Assembly: GCA_019648995.1 (NCBI GenBank)
Contig: BLXT01005500.1
Coordinates: forward strand, 681,581-716,611
DNA from: Plakobranchus ocellatus
Taxonomy: Eukaryota; Mollusca; Gastropoda; Plakobranchidae
Direction of reading: 5' to 3'
DNA: 35,031 nt
Part shown: positions 13,201-27,000 of the stretch, piece after piece
How the letters are laid out: the number at the start of each line of letters is the position of its first letter
Position numbering within the stretch: position 1 is the stretch's first letter
Notes under the pieces: model-generated
What the model was told of the DNA's origin: nothing
The model's database searches: none
The model's input: only the letters and a program-made list of their open reading frames with translations
Program-made: the position numbers and the translations under genes

Positions 13201-16200
13201 GCGAGCTGATTGCTGGGTTTGCCCCACCAAATGGGTCTTTGTTCTTGAACGGATCCTCCTTGAAGTCCTCCACGTTGGAGCCCACGCTGAAACTGCTGAC
13301 TGTACTCACCGGACTGCCCACCTGTACGAACAATCAAATACATAAATCATACACACTCATCTCATACAAACAAACAATCAAACACAAAAATCATACGCAC
13401 TCATACAAACAAAACAACCAAACACAAAAATCATACGCACTCATACAAACAAAACAATCAAACACAAAAATCATACGCACTCATAAATCAACACAAAGGC
13501 ATGTTTTGGGTTTTTTTTTTGTTTTTTTTTACAATTTGATAAAATTTTCTTAAACAAAACTAAATTTGTAAACGTTGAAGATCATCAAAATACTATAATT
13601 TTCCCCAAGTTGAAACCCTTCTAACCAGCACAGAATCAACCAATGTTCGATAAGGTTTCATAACTACAAAGTTCAAAGAATGGAGTTTTACGTTATATCT
13701 CAAATATTTTAAATGGTTTGAAATGCAACTGATGACACATTTGGACAGGTAACAGCAAACAATTCTTGCTATTTTAAATCATTTTATTTAATGAAGAAGT
13801 TTCCTATTGATGCCCATCTATAGCCTCAGCATTACTGCTAAAGAAACAAACCTTTGTGAAGAATTATTTTTAACAGACTGCTAGCAAAGAGGAAATTCTC
13901 TTTTTATGTCTGCATTAGCTGGAACTCCATGATTGGCCTGATATATCTAAGTTTTCATATTTGCTAACCTCAGATACATGCTCAACTGGTGGTAATTTTT
14001 TACGATTTCAAATAAAAATTTAAAAAATGCAACTGGTAGAAAACGTATTCAGAACTCAACAACCACAAAATATCAATCCTGTTACAATTGCAAGAAAAGT
14101 TGGGCATTGCAGAACTGGTCTGACTAGGACATCTCTTCAATTTCCTCAAACTAGCATTTTCTATACAAACACAAATTGGATATCAACAATCAGCTCCATA
14201 ATTTAACACAATATCAATCTTGTCCTGCAATCAGAGGATAAAAACTGCTGTACTAAAAAAAAACCCCACAGTTTCCTCATCTGCCTGTGCTTTAGGCCAA
14301 ATAAGAAAAAAAAAGCAGGTTAAAAAATAAAAATTCCTTGCCACAATATGAATTGGTAAGAGTTAAATAAAAAATAAAAAGAAATGTGAGAACTCACGGT
14401 AGCTCTTGTGCTGGCTGCGTCTGTGCTGAAAGCATCGCCATTGAAGTTTGCAAAGTTTTGTGTGGAGCCCAGAGCTTTGCTTTGCTCCTGAAGCTGCTGC
14501 ACTCGGCTGCGAGTCTACCAAAGAAAAAACACACATGAAAAATTTCACATGTTCACAAGCAACATAAAGTCAAATGAACTCTTAAAAAACCATAGTTAAT
14601 TATAGAAACTTCATATTCCCCCCTGCCAAATTATGTTTCTACAGGTCTAAAAAAGAGAAACACTGTTGGCAGAAACTGGCCTATACAGCAAATCACATTT
14701 TTCACTTTAACATTTGTGTCAACAATCTCTAACCCTAGCAAACCTTTTTGAAGTCTCCCCTTTCTATTGAGTAGAGTACAGCATCATTGTTATGTATAAT
14801 TAAGTGCCATAAACAGATTGAGGAAGCTTTTCTAAGCACAAGTACACAACAGCCTTACAGTGTTAATCTCTGTGTCAAGATCTTTTTTAGACTTGGCCAG
14901 TTGCTCTAGCTGTTGCTTGCTCGAGTCTAGCGTCTGCTCCAGTTTGGATTCTTCATCTCTCAAGTCAGTCAGTTCCTTTCTCAGCTTCTCCAACTCTCTC
15001 TCTCTGTCCTGCAGAAAACAGGCGATCATGCAAAAAGAGAAAAAAAAAACTCTTAAAAAACATATCAAATACAAAAATGATTTTAAAATCTTAAAGCATA
15101 TCAAAATAAGGCACTCTCCACAAATGACAAGTTCTAGATCATTGATGATAAGTCATAAGGCTATTTTCTTGAAAGGGTTACAATTGTATGAAGGGGTATG
15201 TTAATTTTGTGCCCAGATAATTCTTTATACAACACTATCATTTTTTATTAAAGTTTATTTTTCTCCCAAACACCTGTTTAATCTGCAACACCAGATTTGG
15301 CGTCCAAACCAAAGCATTAACTCAGATGCACCCACCCATCACCCCCCCCACACACACACACACAAATACAAAAGGACAGACAAACAGACAACTTGCTAAA
15401 CTGCAAAGGTGTGATTTCCAATAGGATGTTAATGTGGAATACTTTCTAAAACAAACTATCAAAAAAAAAAAAAGGTTTCTATGTTTAAAAAAACAAAACA
15501 AACAAACCTACAGCTAGTTTTTAAGTGAAGATTAAAAAGTCAATCTTTGGTACATGGGTGAATGAATTCTCATTAAGGAAACTACAGTTCAATATTAACA
15601 TAAAAAAGGAAAAAACAAAAAGTATAACCCCTCAAACATTTGGTAGGTTTTACGGTATTCCTCATGAATATATATATATATATATATATATAAAAATTAT
15701 CGTAAAAACCAACTGTTGACATATATTTCAATGCAACTAAGGAACACTATGACTCTAATACATTTTCTTTCCACAAATATTTATCCAAGTGCATTGAAAA
15801 CATTGTTTAAATAGAAGCCCCTAAAAGAGAAATTGACTGCAGCTTCTATCTGATTGTAGAAAGATGGACGTAAATCTAGAAACAACTTTTCTTTGTGCAA
15901 AATTTCTTCAATGGAAGTCTCATGTATTAACTTTTTTAAGTCAGTTTCAGGCCAAATTGTTTACGGGATCCATTTTACAGGAATTTAGATGTTTATCCAA
16001 CTCTAATTGGATCCATTTCTTGGTACTGTTACACACATTGTATTATGAGTTTAATCTGATGGGTAAGATAAATTTTTTGTAAGTCAAGAGCACAGAAACG
16101 AGTGACTTAAGACAAAAGACTAAAAATGAATCATCACTGCATGCAACTTTGTTGAACCAATAAGACTATGAGAGATGACTCCAGTTAAAAAGTGCAAAGG

Positions 16201-16374
16201 AAAATCAATTCATATACTGCTACATATAGCTGGATTAGATCAACATGCAGCATGCTTTTTAAATTTGATTGATATAGAGGGAGATAGATAGCTAAAAAGG
16301 TGAAAGAGAGGGAGAGAGAGAGCCCACAAAGAGATTTTAAGTTTGACAAGGAGGGGGAGGAAGGTGAGAAAGCA

Positions 16375-16443
<69 letters not shown>

Positions 16444-16996
16444 TGAGGACACAGAATCATATTCCTAAACAAGGAAAGGCACTAAGAGACCCAGACAAGT
16501 CATAAGAATTCAAAGTAAACTTATACTGCACAGGAATAAACAACAAAGTTTCAGAGTTTGCATACAAACCAATACACTAAACCAACATAGAGACAAGGTG
16601 AATACATGATTTTTGCCTCTTGCGTAAGATGATTTCAGACTTTTTGGCCTTCATCAAGTTTATTTAATTAAAACCGATATGAAGAGATACCTGCAGATTT
16701 TCCTTCAGCTTTATTCAATAATGCTGACTGCTGTCCGAGTAGATCATAATATGGCTATATGGGCATATTGATAATAACGAAAAAGAGAAAGGCCTTTTTT
16801 TTCAGTTCTATAGAGTTCAATGCCTTCTATGATGATCAGATCACATGCCTGTCGGCCAATAATGATGTACAAGCTGAAAGAGAGATCACAGCCTGTGAAA
16901 AAAAGATTGCTACAGATGTCAGGGCAAGTTTGCTACCATCAGATCCACCAATAACTCCAACAGGCATGAAAGCATCATAAAAATTGTGATGATGAT

Positions 16997-17082
<86 letters not shown>

Positions 17083-20000
17083 TAATGAAATGAGATAGTC
17101 AATCAAAGGTGGGGTAATAGCAGTACTGAAAAAATATACAGGGCTAAAATGTTGATTAGCATCTAAGCTCAGGGTCGACCAAGAATAAAAGAGATAAAAA
17201 CTAGATAAAGATATTAGATGTGTAAGAAAAAGAGTGATATGCACTTCTGCAATTCACAGTAACAGTAGCAATGACTGAAATGTACAAATATTTTAATTTA
17301 TTTATTTTAATATACTTTTTTTTTATATTGTAGAAAGCTAGTAAAATAAAAAAAAGTGAGTGGAATACCTATATTTGTTTATTGACTTTTTTTTTTCATC
17401 AGTTTTACCTTGGATGCAATATATTCTTTTTCCCTGCTTCAACTCTTTCAAAAAAAAAAAAATAAATAAAAAAAAAACAATCTTAATCCCGTTTTTTCAT
17501 TGCTTATTACAAGTACCATTGCGTAGTTAAATGAATGTCATGATCTTCTAGTTTGCAAGTCAAGATAAGTCAAATAAGCAAAATCTGCAGCGTGAACAGA
17601 CAGAGACCAAACCAAAATCAGATTAGCTTTCTTAGTCAAGATCAAAATTATTTGGATTTGTGCTTGCCATTTTTTAAACAAAAAAAGAAAAAAGGAAAAA
17701 AAGTTGCGTTCATATTGATTTAGTATCAAGTAACCAGTTACAGGAATTTACAAAGGAATAGTTTTAGGTGTTAATTGTAAGAACGGATGCAGAACAAATT
17801 AGTTTATCAAAGTACAATAATATTTTGTGAAAGTGTAAAAAGTTAGCAAGTCAGCATGTTAATGCTTCAAACAATGTGTAAGTTAGTAAGATAGTCAGAT
17901 GAAGAGGTTGAAGTTCAATAGTTTTTGCAAAAAAAAACCTATTTCATGTCCGATTAGCTTCAAACTGATTTTTTTTCCCGAGTACAAAACTATCCATGGG
18001 CCAATTTTTACATTAAAATAAAAAAAACCCAACAAATGAAAGAAAAAAAAATGCAATAACTTTCAAAAAGAAGTTATAAAGATTGAGATACCAGATTTAA
18101 CAAGGAAATGAGAAAAGAGTCTTAAATCTGCAAGAGACTTTATCCATTTCACCTTTTCAATAATCAAACATGCATTTCAAAAGCCGAAATCATTACCCTA
18201 AACTTTGTTTTTTCTTACTTAAAAATTTGGCAAGGAATAAGATGAAGTCTGAAATACAGTGCGGTGCACACTTGCAGAAAAACCATAAGAATTTAGTAAG
18301 AGATTTCATCTCTACTAAATTTTTTTTTTTCCAACAAAAAATTTGGAGAGCGTTAGAGGTTCACATAAATTCTTTAACTTTCTATAATGTTTACAAAATA
18401 CTGGATGAACGGCCTCTATCTTTCAAAATATGCTTATTGATATTTGATAGAACTCTGCTACCTTCAGGGTAAGTTTATCTCGTGGTGTTTATGTTGCCAC
18501 CTGCTTGGTTTTAATTAACCATTTATCAAATAGTTATATATAAAAACATATCACTGTAATATATTAATAATAGGTTAGCAAGAATTCAAGGCAAAAAAGA
18601 GTCAAAACATCAAAACTTGAAAGAAAAAAAAACAAGAAAAGAAAGTGGGCAAATGCAAACCAGGCCCATCCCCCCGAGAAGCTGTAAGCGTGTGATTATG
18701 AGCGTGTAGTGTGTTACCTTGACAATCTGCTCCCTATTGCCAAGCAGAGATTTCATTTTGTTCACCTGAAATCACAAGTATTACGTCACAAGACAAGCAT
18801 TTATTGTACATTTGCCTCTTCCGTGGCAGGCTAGCTTTAGAAGAATAGTTTCTTTTGTAACTTCCATCTAAATGCTTGCTTCATATAAAAATTGATTTGA
18901 ATGAACTATAAAAAGATTATGTTTTGAAAAAATTGCAAAACCTTTGACAGATTGCAATATAGCTACAACAATAATAAACTGGAGATTGTACATAGGAAAA
19001 CAAGGAAGTAGTTACAGATACAGAGAGAGACATAGAAATAAATATTGGAGAGAGAGAAAGAGAGAACGAAAGAGAGAGACACAGAGAGAAAGATAGTAGA
19101 GAGAGGCAGGGAGGATAGGACAAAAAAGAGAAGGGGAGGAATCTTAAAAGAAATATATGTGATTTACATATATCCATAACCTTAATCTATGATATTCCTA
19201 AACAACACACTACACTTCTATAAAAAAAATTTGAGACTCAATTGAACATGCTTGTATAAAATTAGTCACAAAATTACTGAACATCTAAAAGGGCCATGAA
19301 GTGAAAAAAAAAATTCCTATTTTAAAAAGGTTCTAAAAACTAAACTATTTAAATCTTTCAAAAAAAAAAAAAACAGCAACAAAAAAAAACTTATGTAAAA
19401 AAGGTTAAAGAAATAAGGAATTTCAAATTGGCAGGGTGACAAATCCACATCTAAGCTAATATACTTTATTTTACAAAGAAGTTTTCACATTTGTAACTGG
19501 AGCTACTAATGTAATGTCATCATCATCATCATCATCAAGTGCCTTGCTTGTAAGCATTGGCGATCATGTCCCTCCGCAAGTCCCTATCTTTGACGGCGGC
19601 CAGTATATCTGACACTTTTCCTGGTCCAAGCCATGTGGCCAGTCCATCCATTATCTTCTCCCTTTGTCTTCCTCTGCTTCTTTTTCCTTCAAACTTTCCT
19701 GTTGTTACCAAATGTTCCAGTTTTCCTCTTCTCATCATGTGGCCCAGAAAGGTGGCTTGACGTTTCCTTATAGTTCTGACCAGTGATCTTCTTTTATTAG
19801 CTTCATTCAGAACTCTCTCATTTGTTTTTTTTGCGGTCCAAGGTATCCGGAGCATTCTTCTAAGGAACCACATTTCTGTTGCTTCTAGTTTATTTTGAAT
19901 TTGCTTTGAGATTGTCCATGCTTCACATCCATACATTAGAACAGGTTCTATGTAGCACTGGAGGGCTCTTTTCCTCGTTTCGATGGAGATGTGTTAATTA

Positions 20001-23000
20001 TTAGTCAGGATTGTTTTCATCTTTTGAAAGTTGATATTTGCCTGAGCAGTTCTTGCTGATATTTCTCTGATTGTTTTGCCATCGTTTGAAATTATTGTTC
20101 CTAGATATTTGAACTTTTCTATTTGTTTGAGTTTTACTTCATTGATGAATATATCACATTTTGGGGATTCTTGTTTGCGACTGATTACCATCACTTCTGT
20201 CTTTTTACTGTTCAGTTCTAATCCTTTCTTTCTGCTTTCTTCTTCAACGATATTTAGAAGTTTTTGCAGGTCTTCTTTGTCTAATGTAATGTCACAGCGT
20301 AAACTTTCCTCTAAATATCTTCTACTTTAGTTTGAATACCGGCGAGCATCATGCTGCCATACATCTTTCTCATCCTGATAGCTAACCGGCGCTTGACCTG
20401 GGTCACGCCGCTCCTAACATGCCTTTCCCACACTGCCGATTCCAGTAGCATTAAAACGCTCTTAACACCCCCCCCCCCTATAAAGTCATTATTGCTTGAA
20501 ACCTACCACTGCTTGGATTATAATTGTTGCACTATTCACTTCTTCTGATTTATATTTTACCGCTTGTGATACTTTCATCTTTCTATCTTGATTATTGTGA
20601 GTACAACGGATTCATGAAAATTATGTTTATTTTTCTAATTTGTGTTTGTCAGAGCCTCGTTGATTAAAATTTTAATTTGCAAATTACCCTAAATTGTATT
20701 GTGATATTCTGTTTTTTTCAGTGACATTTATCAGTTAAAATCATTGACATTTGAGTAGTAAAAGAATTTTTCCGTTACCACTGATACAGTTTTTGTAATT
20801 TGCTGTTTTTATATTTCTCTTCTCACAAGTTACGTTTTACAATTTACAAACATGGAGCATACAAGAGAGACACATGTTGATTATTTAAATAAACTTTGTC
20901 GGATATGCAGAGCACTTTGCGTTAGCGCTAAACAAACAAAAAAATAATCAAAGAATTCATCTGTGCGCTTCGCATACTGCTGATATATTATTTATTTATG
21001 GTTTGGATTAAAAAACTGATATTGAAGACAAACATTCAAAACATTTTTGCAAAAGGAAATCCCTATGAGGCAAATGATTCTGTGATAAAACCATTCCTGT
21101 GATCCTAAATAAATTATTTATTTGTATTTATTAAAGTACCATTGAGTTGCCAAAGTGCTTATACTATTGCACACATCGTCTTTCAGTACATGTATTTGAA
21201 TAATAAAAATCATTTACAAATGTTAAAGCCGTACTGTTACATCATTCTATAACCTGGAGTATGTGAGTGTTGGGAGAAAATGGATTACAACATCAACACT
21301 GGATAGTCATATTACGAGAGAACTCTTTGTGGTAACGGAATGAAACTTGATGAGTGTTCAGTAATATGTCCCTACTATACATTGCATGAGTTTGGTACTA
21401 ATCGGTTAATACAATTGTTTTTTAATCCAACCAAAACATCGCATGTATTATTATTTTCTTTTAAATAGTCTTGAAACTTTGGATGTCATTATATCGGATC
21501 TATACATGTTAGGATTACCATTTTTTTTCGTAAATCAAATACCCTTCCATATTTTTTTCAAGATCGCATACAAAAAGGGCTGATGTCTTTACTTTTTCGC
21601 TCCTTAATAAAGTTAAACGATAATATAATTTCACCAACGTATAAGTTCTGCAGGCAGAAGAAACGAACACCGCTGACCTGGTAAGTGATTGCAGTTTGAC
21701 CTAGGTCAAGCCGGCCAGGCCATCACTGGCCTGCCGTCTAAAAGATTGCTATAACTACGCCGTGAATGTAAATATACAAAAAAATCAATTTTCTAAAAAG
21801 GATTAAAGTATCTTGTAAAAATTGAAAATCAAAATTGCAAAGGCTTGAACTCACATTTCAGTTTTAAAAAATATCAAATTCCCTTTAAAACATACCAATC
21901 AAAATTAGTCTTTTGAACTGTCAAGTTTTCAATAATTCTATCAGAACCTGAACATTATGAGGATTTGCTATTGTCCTATATAGAACAGACAATTATGTCA
22001 TATGACTAGCTAAACAAAAGCCTGGATTGAAGAAGGCAAATGGGAAAAGTGTTATGCACAAAGGGATAAATGAGTCTTCAATAATTCTAGGTAGGTTTGC
22101 TGCATAAAATTCTGATGTTTGGGGGCAAAAAAACCCAACTGATGGCAACCAGATAACGTACCTCCATTTGCTCTGTGTTTGTGTTGTCTCGAAGCTCTTG
22201 AACATTTCTCTCCAGATTTGAGCGCTGGAAAATAAATTGATAATTCAACAAAATAATATTTCCATTCATAGAGACTTCAACAACTGCAACAAAAAAAACA
22301 AACAAAAAAGTTCTTAACCAAGTAATATTGAAAATATGAGTTAATCAAACTACCTTGCACCAGTCTCAATGAGGCATATATAGCACATAACATTTTAATG
22401 AGGGCAAATCTTTAGAGATTTTTATTCTTTTGAATAGACTTTTAAAATGCTTATTTTTTTCGCACAAACTTACTTCTCTTCTGTTTTTACAATTGATCAT
22501 AACCGATGAAATGTGACTTTGGGAGTTCACATTCATTCAAAATGTTCAAAATGCAATTAGCATTTTTTTTTCCCTTAGGCTCTTTTAGATCTTCAGTAAA
22601 TAGTTTGATACAAGCATGTCAAATTGAGTCTCATTTTTTTTTTTTTAAAGATGTATTATTCTGCCCAAGTTTAAATCAAATATTTTCACAATGGATGATC
22701 TGACAGGCCCATTCATTTCTGTACAAATATAAAACAAAAATTACTGATAGCCATCCACATTTCCCAAAATGAAACATCAACTGACCTTGTCATCCAGCTC
22801 GTCCAGTCGCTTCTGGGCCTCCCTCTTCTGAGAGTCCAGCTGGGTAAGCGTCCCGTTGAGCGAGTCCAGCTCCCTCTGAAGAACGGTCACCTCACTCTGA
22901 CGGATTTTCAGATCTGCGTCCATCTGACTTTTGTCTCTTTCTAGCTGCAAACGCTCCCTGGTGGCATGACACAGATTAGACAGGTTACAGCATCAGGACT

Positions 23001-23981
23001 CCGCTCTCACAATGACTTTTTTCGACTGAGCTCAATCAATTCTTTCTCTTTCATCAGCCATTAGTTTTCCAAGGATTTTTTTTTTGGTTTTTTGTCTTTC
23101 AGCTTTCACCTCACAAACTATAATTGCACAATGAGAGATAGCACCTACTAACGACCAGTCTCAGTAAGTCAGGAAGAAAAAAGAAGACACCCTTCATAAA
23201 TTATGTTTTGGCGCAACATTTTTTGGCCTTTTGACATTCCTTTCAAACACATAAACACAGAAGCTTTGAGAGATATAAGTTAACCTAAAAGTTTTCACAG
23301 TAGAAAACTGGATAGAGAGTGTATATAAAAAATAAAAAAAAAAAAAAAATTCCCTGTCGTCCAGGAATGGCCTTCGGTGCTTCAACTAGACACATTCCTC
23401 CCAAATATATGAGGCTTTCCCTAGTAGTAAATCCATAATCATCTATGTACTAAGAATGCACTTGCAACTACCACAGCTGACAATGAGCCCTCAGGCATTT
23501 AACATTATTTTTGCCAAGCATGCTAGATAAATAGACGAGACAGGATTAAGCGACCAGGTCTGAAAGGATTAAGATATCTATGAGACACCTTTTTCTGCGT
23601 TACAGCATATATCAGCAAACACTGAATTGACTCAATTCTATACCAACTACTCTCTCTTAACAAAAAAACCCCCCATAAAATGTAAGATCAGAGTAACTTA
23701 CTTTTTAATATCTTCCACTTCCTTGGCCAGCTGATCTAATTCTTTGATTGCTGAAAAGTCTGCAACATGGCTGTAGGGGCCTGCGTTTGTCCCATCCTGG
23801 TATTGCACAATTGAAATCATGGCTTATTATATACAAATGCGAAAAAAAACAAATCAGAGATAATTATGCCAATGACCACATAGAAATGATGAACCCCATT
23901 AATTTGTATACAGATTCTCATTTCTCTGTTCTCTCGTACAAGTGTGATTTGGAAAAAAAAACAGGTGGAGAAGAGGGGGGG

Positions 23982-24031
<50 letters not shown>

Positions 24032-27000
24032 NNNNNNNNNNNNNNNNNNNNNNNNNNNNNNNNNNNNNNNNNNNNNNNNNNNNNNNNNNNNAGAGATAGA
24101 GAGAGAGAGAGAGAATGAGGAAAATTAATAGATACCTTCTTCATTTTTTTTTTTTGTAAAATTATTTTTCTATGTCATTTTATCTTACTTTTAGAATAGC
24201 TAAATTTGTTTTTTCAGGAAATTGTGTTCTATGTGTTCTGTCTCACAAAAAAAAGAAAAAAATTAAATATTTATCTTCAATAATCCAGATTAAATAAAAC
24301 ATGGTAATTCATGTTGCTGCTAATGCCACTGTCATACAACCACTTTACGCTGAATGTAATCTTTTAGCCAGTATTTCTCTCTGAAATGAACAATAAACAA
24401 ATATTCTTAACTAAGCTGCTTTTTTTATAGTTTTCCATTGGATGAAAGCAATTTTGTCATACCAGAGTTAATCACAAAAAAATGCACCAGGGACAAAGCC
24501 ACTAAATTCTACTACAAATTCAAAAAAGTCTGGCTAATGTGAAAGAATCTATAAGAAAAAAAAAATATTGGTTCAACCTATTATTGTAGATATAAAATAA
24601 AAAAAAAAAAAAGGACTGAAAAAATATGATGTCTGTTCTGAAATGCCAAGGGCTACTCATTCATAGCAAAACACATTTTTACACTCAAAAAAAAGAGGGC
24701 AAGCAACTGCATACCCGAACGCCAAATGCCCCGGGGTCTGGTCCCACCCTCATGGAGGGAGGGACCATCTCTGGAGTGAGCTGGGCTGGAACATCCACAC
24801 CCTTCACCTTCTGCGCGATGAGGTACAGAGCCAAAGCAAACTGGTCAGCATTGAGCTTGCCTAAACTCTGGCTATCACACAAACCCCTGAGGATAAAATA
24901 CGTGTTGGTACAGTAGAGGGGTTTGTCAGGTTTTAATTAACATTATACCTTCAGCAAAAATATGTGGCTTGCTATCATTGAAAAAAAAAATAATAATAAT
25001 AAAATAAAAAAGGAAGAACACAAAAGAAAAAAAAAAAATAATTAACACATCATTAGGAACAATATAAGAATAAGAAAGTAAATTTTGATATTCCAAACTG
25101 CCATTCATAGGGAAGCCAATTTAGACTCATCCTCAAACTCACTAGCTATTCACGTATGTGCCTGCCTACGTCCACTGTTTTCTTTGTAATTTAGGACTGA
25201 AGGGCCTTTTACCCTATGAACATGTTTACCTGCTTTCACTCATTTCTGATGTACATTCTTTCTATCTGTATAATAAGAAATGTGTAATATTCATCCAAGT
25301 TTCATGGCAATTTACACATGAAACTGTAAGATGCTAGTGAGCTAATTCCTCTTGTCTGCAAACTGTGCACTCACCATATATGAGCCAAGACTGAGTTGGG
25401 CAGGCCACTCTGTGTCATGATACCTCGAATCTCTGCTCCACTGACCAGACCATCGTGGTCAGTGTCTACTGTGGCAAACATTGCATCGGAGTTAGCTTTC
25501 TCCACAGGGGTCACCACCCAAGATGCCTGAGCCTACAAAGATAGGGTGGAAAGCAAGGTCTCCTGTAGTTTAATGAGATGGATGTAATGAAGTAAAATGT
25601 GTTCAATAATTCATTTCCTCGTGTTAAGTTTTAAAACACCTATAGATTAATTGTGATCGCCTTGTCATCTCAAGTGTCAAAATATTATTTAACAGTAAAA
25701 TTATGCATATAATTTTTACATGCTGTTTTTATGGCACAACTTTGAGATGACCATAAATCTTACTCCAGCTATTGATGAAGGTGAACTAAAACAAAGGACA
25801 CACTAAGAAAGTGACTGCCTCACTCACTGTGCCAATCCCCTGTGTTGGTGTGGATCTGCCAAGCGTACCACTGGTAGGAAGCACAGGTACTGCACCTGGA
25901 AGCACGGGCAGTGGAGCGCTGAGAGGGGGGATCCCACCTAATCCACCGCCGGTACGTTTGGACGGGGGAATCAGACTAGGCTTCAGGAAAGATGGAATCT
26001 CATGACCTTCCCGTGCCTGGTACACTAGGTGCATGGCCTGCAGGGTTAAGAACAAAAGAGATTCAGATAGCTAGTTATTGTCCATTGTACAGGAATGGTA
26101 TTCAACCTGAATGAAAGTTATGACCTTTGCTCCTGCCCCTACGAGCTTTGTAAAGGGAAAAGCCTGGTTCATTAACTTACCACGGCAAACTCATCTCTAT
26201 CTAGGTATCCATCCTTATCAATGTCACTCATATCCCAGATGCGGCCAAGAATGTCTACAGGCAGTTTAGAATTCATCAAGACCTAGATAGAATGAAGGAA
26301 AAGAACCTTAATTACATTTAAGAATCCTTGTTCAATGAAGTCCCACATTCACTTTGATACATAAAAAAAATGTTATCTTCTTTTTGTCAAAGACTCACTG
26401 ATAAAATATGCCAGAAAAAATCATGTTGTGTATTACTTACAAATGCAATAATTTGGACATGAATCATCATTATAAGCATTGATGCATATCCTTTAATATA
26501 TGAAGGCTAGCGACTTCAAGCTTCACAAACGTTTAAATTCCTTTCTCTGGTCTCTCAAAGCAGAAATTTTTGCAAAATCTTGAGGAAAGCTAAGCTAAGG
26601 TGCATCGAACTTACAGGTTTGACTTTATCACCTCCCAGCATGTTGTTCACAGGCTGAAGACTGTCAAACACTTTGTCGTAGTTAGACTTCTCTGACAGCT
26701 GTAACAAAGGGGATGAAAACACATTTAGCTGTAATGTTAAAATTTTTGTTCACCATCATCATTAGAGAAGAAAAGAACAAAAAAAAAAAAAAAGGGTTAT
26801 CTTTTAAACTAAACACTAAAAAGCTGGGACAAATTAAACAAAATTAATTCAACTTAAGTGTAATTTTGACGCTCAGTCCAAAAAGAGTCAGAGGTTGTAA
26901 ATTTGCCGAATTTCTTTTGTTTATCATGCCATTAAACTGTCAATAAGTTTGATAGATGCTTTCCAGGAGGTAGAAAACTCTTAGCTGTCCCAAACAGTTT

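Larger units (their letters stand above)
15009..18717 (-). other. Intron 14 (3.7 kb), microsatellite-rich
   Basis: GT-AG intron with CA, TA and two long AG arrays and many A/T runs. I see no exon between exons 14 and 15, and no coding sequence. Confidence 0.8.
18766..22161 (-). other. Intron 13 (3.4 kb) with LINE insertion
   Basis: Contains imperfect GA-rich sequence at about 19021-19100, the LINE fragment at 19520-20280 and AT-rich sequence. A GC-richer patch at 20380-20470 and a palindromic patch at 21696-21731 stand out from the background. Confidence 0.8.

Noticed and set aside
13119-13553. 144-codon plus-strand frame
   Set aside because: It is the antisense of DPF exon 17 joined to the 40-bp minisatellite; the minus strand carries the real exon.
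20340-20480. GC-richer patch right of the LINE as part of the same insertion
   Set aside because: The target-site duplication ends the LINE at 20280, so this patch is pre-existing intron sequence. A weak resemblance to the 21650-21740 patch was too short to call a terminal repeat.
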